From NCBI GenBank assembly GCA_016302165.1, contig JAEDOD010000032.1, positions 1 to 16,451 of the forward strand: a DNA stretch of 16,451 nucleotides, in the 5' to 3' direction. The notes beneath the pieces are model-generated. The model ran no database searches and was not told where the DNA came from. It saw only the letters and a program-made list of their open reading frames with translations. Positions 14,220 to 16,451 of this stretch are shown piece after piece. Source of the DNA: Sphaerochaetaceae bacterium. GTDB lineage: Bacteria > Spirochaetota > Spirochaetia > Sphaerochaetales > Sphaerochaetaceae. A program made the position numbers and the translations under genes. How positions within the stretch are numbered: the stretch's first letter is position 1; every line of letters begins with the position of its first letter.

Positions 14220-16451
14220 TTACTTTACGTCGAGAGTATCGATCTCTGCAGCCCATCCCCAGTAAGGAGTCATATCCTTAGGCATTGTGTCTGTGTCGAT
14301 TCTGATTGAAGATACGACATAGCAGTCCTTTCTCTGATAGAGAGGAAGCTCGACACCCCAGTCCATGATGATTTCCATAGCTGACTTGTATGTAGCCTTT
14401 CTGAAATCTGTATCGGAGGATGAACGTCCTGCAATGATGAGAGCATCGAGATCAGCGTCCTTTACCTGATAGTGGTTGGAGTTTGTTCCCTTGCCGTCAG
14501 CATTTGTTGAGTGATAGACCTGGTACATATCTGGGTCGACTGTGCTCTGCCAAGCTGCACACCAGAGTTCTGCTGTGTTGGCTTCAAGAGCGTTGTTCCA
14601 TGTTGTGGAAGTACAGTCGTTGACCATGAGTGTGATACCGATTGCCTCGAGAGCTTCAGAAGCGCCTACTGCGACTCCGTAAGCTGGGTGATCCTGCTCA
14701 CCTGAACCTGGTATGAGAATTTCGTAGACCATCTTTGCACCTTCTGGAGCTGCTGTGAACTTGGATCCGTCCCATGTATATCCAGCTGCCTGGAAGTAGC
14801 CGATAGCTGCATTGAGAGCTGCTGCATACTTCTGCTCGTCGTTCATGGAAGCGTTGTAGATGTCAGCACCGTTTACGTCCTTGGAGTAAGCAATCTGATA
14901 TCCAGCATCTGTTGGCTGAGGAGCAGCCCATGATGTGTTGGAGATTGGGTACTGAATGACGGAAGCTCTGTCGCCATAGTAGGAGTTGATGACAGTTTCC
15001 CTGTAGACAGAGAGAACAGTCATGAGACCCTTTCTAAGGTTCTTGGAAGCTTCGCTTGCTGGATCGCCACCAACGTTCACGAGGTTAGCGTTGATACCCA
15101 TGTATCCATATCCTCTGTAGTCTACGAGGTATGTTGTAAGAGTGTCACCAACCAGATCGTTGTTGGAGTTTGCATCCTGGATTGCAAGGAGAGTTGCATC
15201 AGAGATGGAAGGAGCAGCGATATCGAATGTGCCTGCAACGATGCCAGGTACATAGTCAGAATCTGTGGATTCCTGGAAGAGGATTGTGTCGATGACTGGC
15301 TTACCTTTGTAGTAGTACTCGTTAGCCTTGAGTGTTACGACACCATTGTTGTAGCTCTCGAAGACATATGGTCCGCATCCAAGAGGCTGTGTTGTCTTAG
15401 CTCTTACACCAGAGAGGTCACCCTTTACGAAACCGAAGGAATCTACGCCGTTGTAGAGAGCTGGATCTCCATAGTAGTGGAGAGGAGTGATTGTGAAGGA
15501 CATGTTGTAGATTGATGTAGCATCAAACTCAGACATGTGGACAGTCATGCTGTACTTACCTGTCTTCTCGATACCAGAGATGGACTTGACGTCTTCACCT
15601 GCAACGATACCGTAGGAGTAAGCATTGTCTGTGATATCAGCAAGATGCTGGAAGATTGTCATGCCTGCAGTCTCAGTCTCACTAGCTGTCAGGATGTCTC
15701 CACCATAGGCATCAACGATTCCTGCCCAGTAGTCAGCTGCTGTAGCGCCTTCCTTCCAGTATGAATCATATCCCCAGAGAGACATACCAAGCTTAACCTG
15801 GAGTTCAGGAGAAGCCATGAGGGCATCGAGGGAATCTGCAACCGTTGAGTAGTAGGAAGGAGCATAGTTTGCTACGACATAGTCGACAATTTCCTGAGCA
15901 AATGCCTCGCCAGCTTTGTCGAGGTCAGCCCAGAACTGATCCTGAGTTTCCTTTGTCCACTTGGAGAAGTCTGTGTTTTCCTTTCCTGCTTCATAGATCA
16001 TGGTATCTGCAGACTTCATGGAGTTGTAGTAGTCTGCCATGCCGATGATTGGCTGAGCATAGAGTGTGGAAGCTCCGTCGTAGGTTGGATCGGCAAGGAC
16101 GTAGATACCGAAGATTACGTCATCGATTGTAGCTGGTGTTCCATCAGAGAACTTGATGTCGTCTCTCATCTGGAGCTTGTAGTCAACTGTTCCGTCAGCA
16201 TTCTGGACAACTTCAACGGAGCCCATGCCCTGATAGAAGTAGTCTGTTCCATTATAGCTGTGGGTCTCGCCGTTGATACCGTCGAAGATGATGGCACCAC
16301 CGCGGTCAGCTGCAAGGAGACCACCCTGTGTGAAATCTACGATGTCCTGGTCATAAGCTGTTGCTGCGAAGAATGGAGAGAACTTCATTCCGAAAGAAGC
16401 TGTTGCATAGACCATCTTCTTAGGAGCAGCCTTCTCAACTACTGGAGCTGG
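14220..16451 (-). CDS. oppA: Oligopeptide-binding protein OppA (SBP family 5), 5' end outside the window
   Basis: The frame stays open to the window edge, giving 743 visible residues. They begin PAPVVEKAAPKK, a Pro/Ala/Lys linker like those that follow a lipoprotein anchor, so the signal peptide and lipobox probably lie just beyond. Family 5 solute-binding features are clear: LQMRDDIKFSDGTPATIDDV (about residues 93-112), GCGPYVFESYNNG with YYYKGKPVID, the WQSTVDPDMYQVYHS segment, and the C-terminal LPLYQRKDCYV. The usual length is near 550; about 150 extra residues lie between about 130 and 290, before KTGKYSMTVHM. Codons such as GGT, GCT, GTT and TCT are commoner here than in the permease genes, which fits high expression. 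It captures peptides outside the inner membrane and delivers them to OppBC. Peptide rather than nickel or sugar binding is inferred from the operon. Confidence 0.93.
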   Translation of the reverse strand, partial: PAPVVEKAAPKKMVYATASFGMKFSPFFAATAYDQDIVDFTQGGLLAADRGGAIIFDGINGETHSYNGTDYFYQGMGSVEVVQNADGTVDYKLQMRDDIKFSDGTPATIDDVIFGIYVLADPTYDGASTLYAQPIIGMADYYNSMKSADTMIYEAGKENTDFSKWTKETQDQFWADLDKAGEAFAQEIVDYVVANYAPSYYSTVADSLDALMASPELQVKLGMSLWGYDSYWKEGATAADYWAGIVDAYGGDILTASETETAGMTIFQHLADITDNAYSYGIVAGEDVKSISGIEKTGKYSMTVHMSEFDATSIYNMSFTITPLHYYGDPALYNGVDSFGFVKGDLSGVRAKTTQPLGCGPYVFESYNNGVVTLKANEYYYKGKPVIDTILFQESTDSDYVPGIVAGTFDIAAPSISDATLLAIQDANSNNDLVGDTLTTYLVDYRGYGYMGINANLVNVGGDPASEASKNLRKGLMTVLSVYRETVINSYYGDRASVIQYPISNTSWAAPQPTDAGYQIAYSKDVNGADIYNASMNDEQKYAAALNAAIGYFQAAGYTWDGSKFTAAPEGAKMVYEILIPGSGEQDHPAYGVAVGASEALEAIGITLMVNDCTSTTWNNALEANTAELWCAAWQSTVDPDMYQVYHSTNADGKGTNSNHYQVKDADLDALIIAGRSSSDTDFRKATYKSAMEIIMDWGVELPLYQRKDCYVVSSIRIDTDTMPKDMTPYWGWAAEIDTLDVK

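Noticed and set aside
14097..14309. A 70-codon + strand open frame over the oppA-oppB spacer
   Set aside because: It runs through the oppA terminator hairpin and into the conserved OppA C-terminus, and has no ribosome binding site.
1..16451. Mobile elements, CRISPR arrays, tRNA or rRNA genes, defence genes
   Set aside because: No transposase, integrase, regularly spaced repeats, cloverleaf sequence or known defence domain was seen on either strand. Gene spacing is tight, and most of the window is ordinary operons.

Overview
The window reads as a bacterial chromosome segment of roughly balanced GC, most likely from a gut-associated spirochaete near Sphaerochaeta or Treponema. That is an inference. 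It rests on the gene order rpsT - HU - lnt, which I associate with spirochaetes, on Lnt (so an outer membrane with lipoproteins), on a PSP1/RicT protein, and on strong purine-rich ribosome binding sites. No rRNA, tRNA, CRISPR array, insertion sequence, phage gene or origin was found.

Left part, + strand (112-2605): a lone TerB-like protein with its own terminator, then a three-gene operon. The operon encodes a YtrA-type GntR repressor, an ABC ATPase and a six-helix permease, joined by ATGA overlaps. A 14-bp-arm inverted repeat over the predicted -10 looks like the repressor's own operator. A hairpin at 2612-2639 separates it from the converging - strand genes.

Housekeeping block, - strand (2644-7391, transcribed right to left): ricT, rpsT, an HU-family protein, lnt and cinA. 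rpsT has its own promoter and a leader hairpin. lnt starts with TTG, and cinA overlaps lnt by 4 bases. ricT is divergent from the + strand dusB (7430-8374). Their starts lie only tens of bases apart, over a perfect 14-bp palindrome, and dusB is probably translated from a leaderless transcript.

Transport block, - strand (8404-16451): a complete oligopeptide ABC importer in the order oppA - oppB - oppC - oppD - oppF, followed by a small membrane protein that overlaps the end of oppF. OppA (5' end outside the window) is the extracytoplasmic binding protein, OppB and OppC are the permeases, and OppD and OppF the ATPases. A strong terminator after oppA and a separate candidate promoter before oppB suggest oppA is made in excess. 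The most unusual gene is oppC. At 679 residues it is more than twice the usual length, because about 350 residues of extracytoplasmic sequence, partly built from degenerate repeats, are inserted after the first membrane helix. OppA also carries an extra segment of about 150 residues. The trailing small membrane protein has no function I can name.

No defence or mobile system is visible. The best candidates for undescribed biology are the enlarged OppA/OppC pair with its small membrane partner, and the two compact palindrome-controlled promoters.
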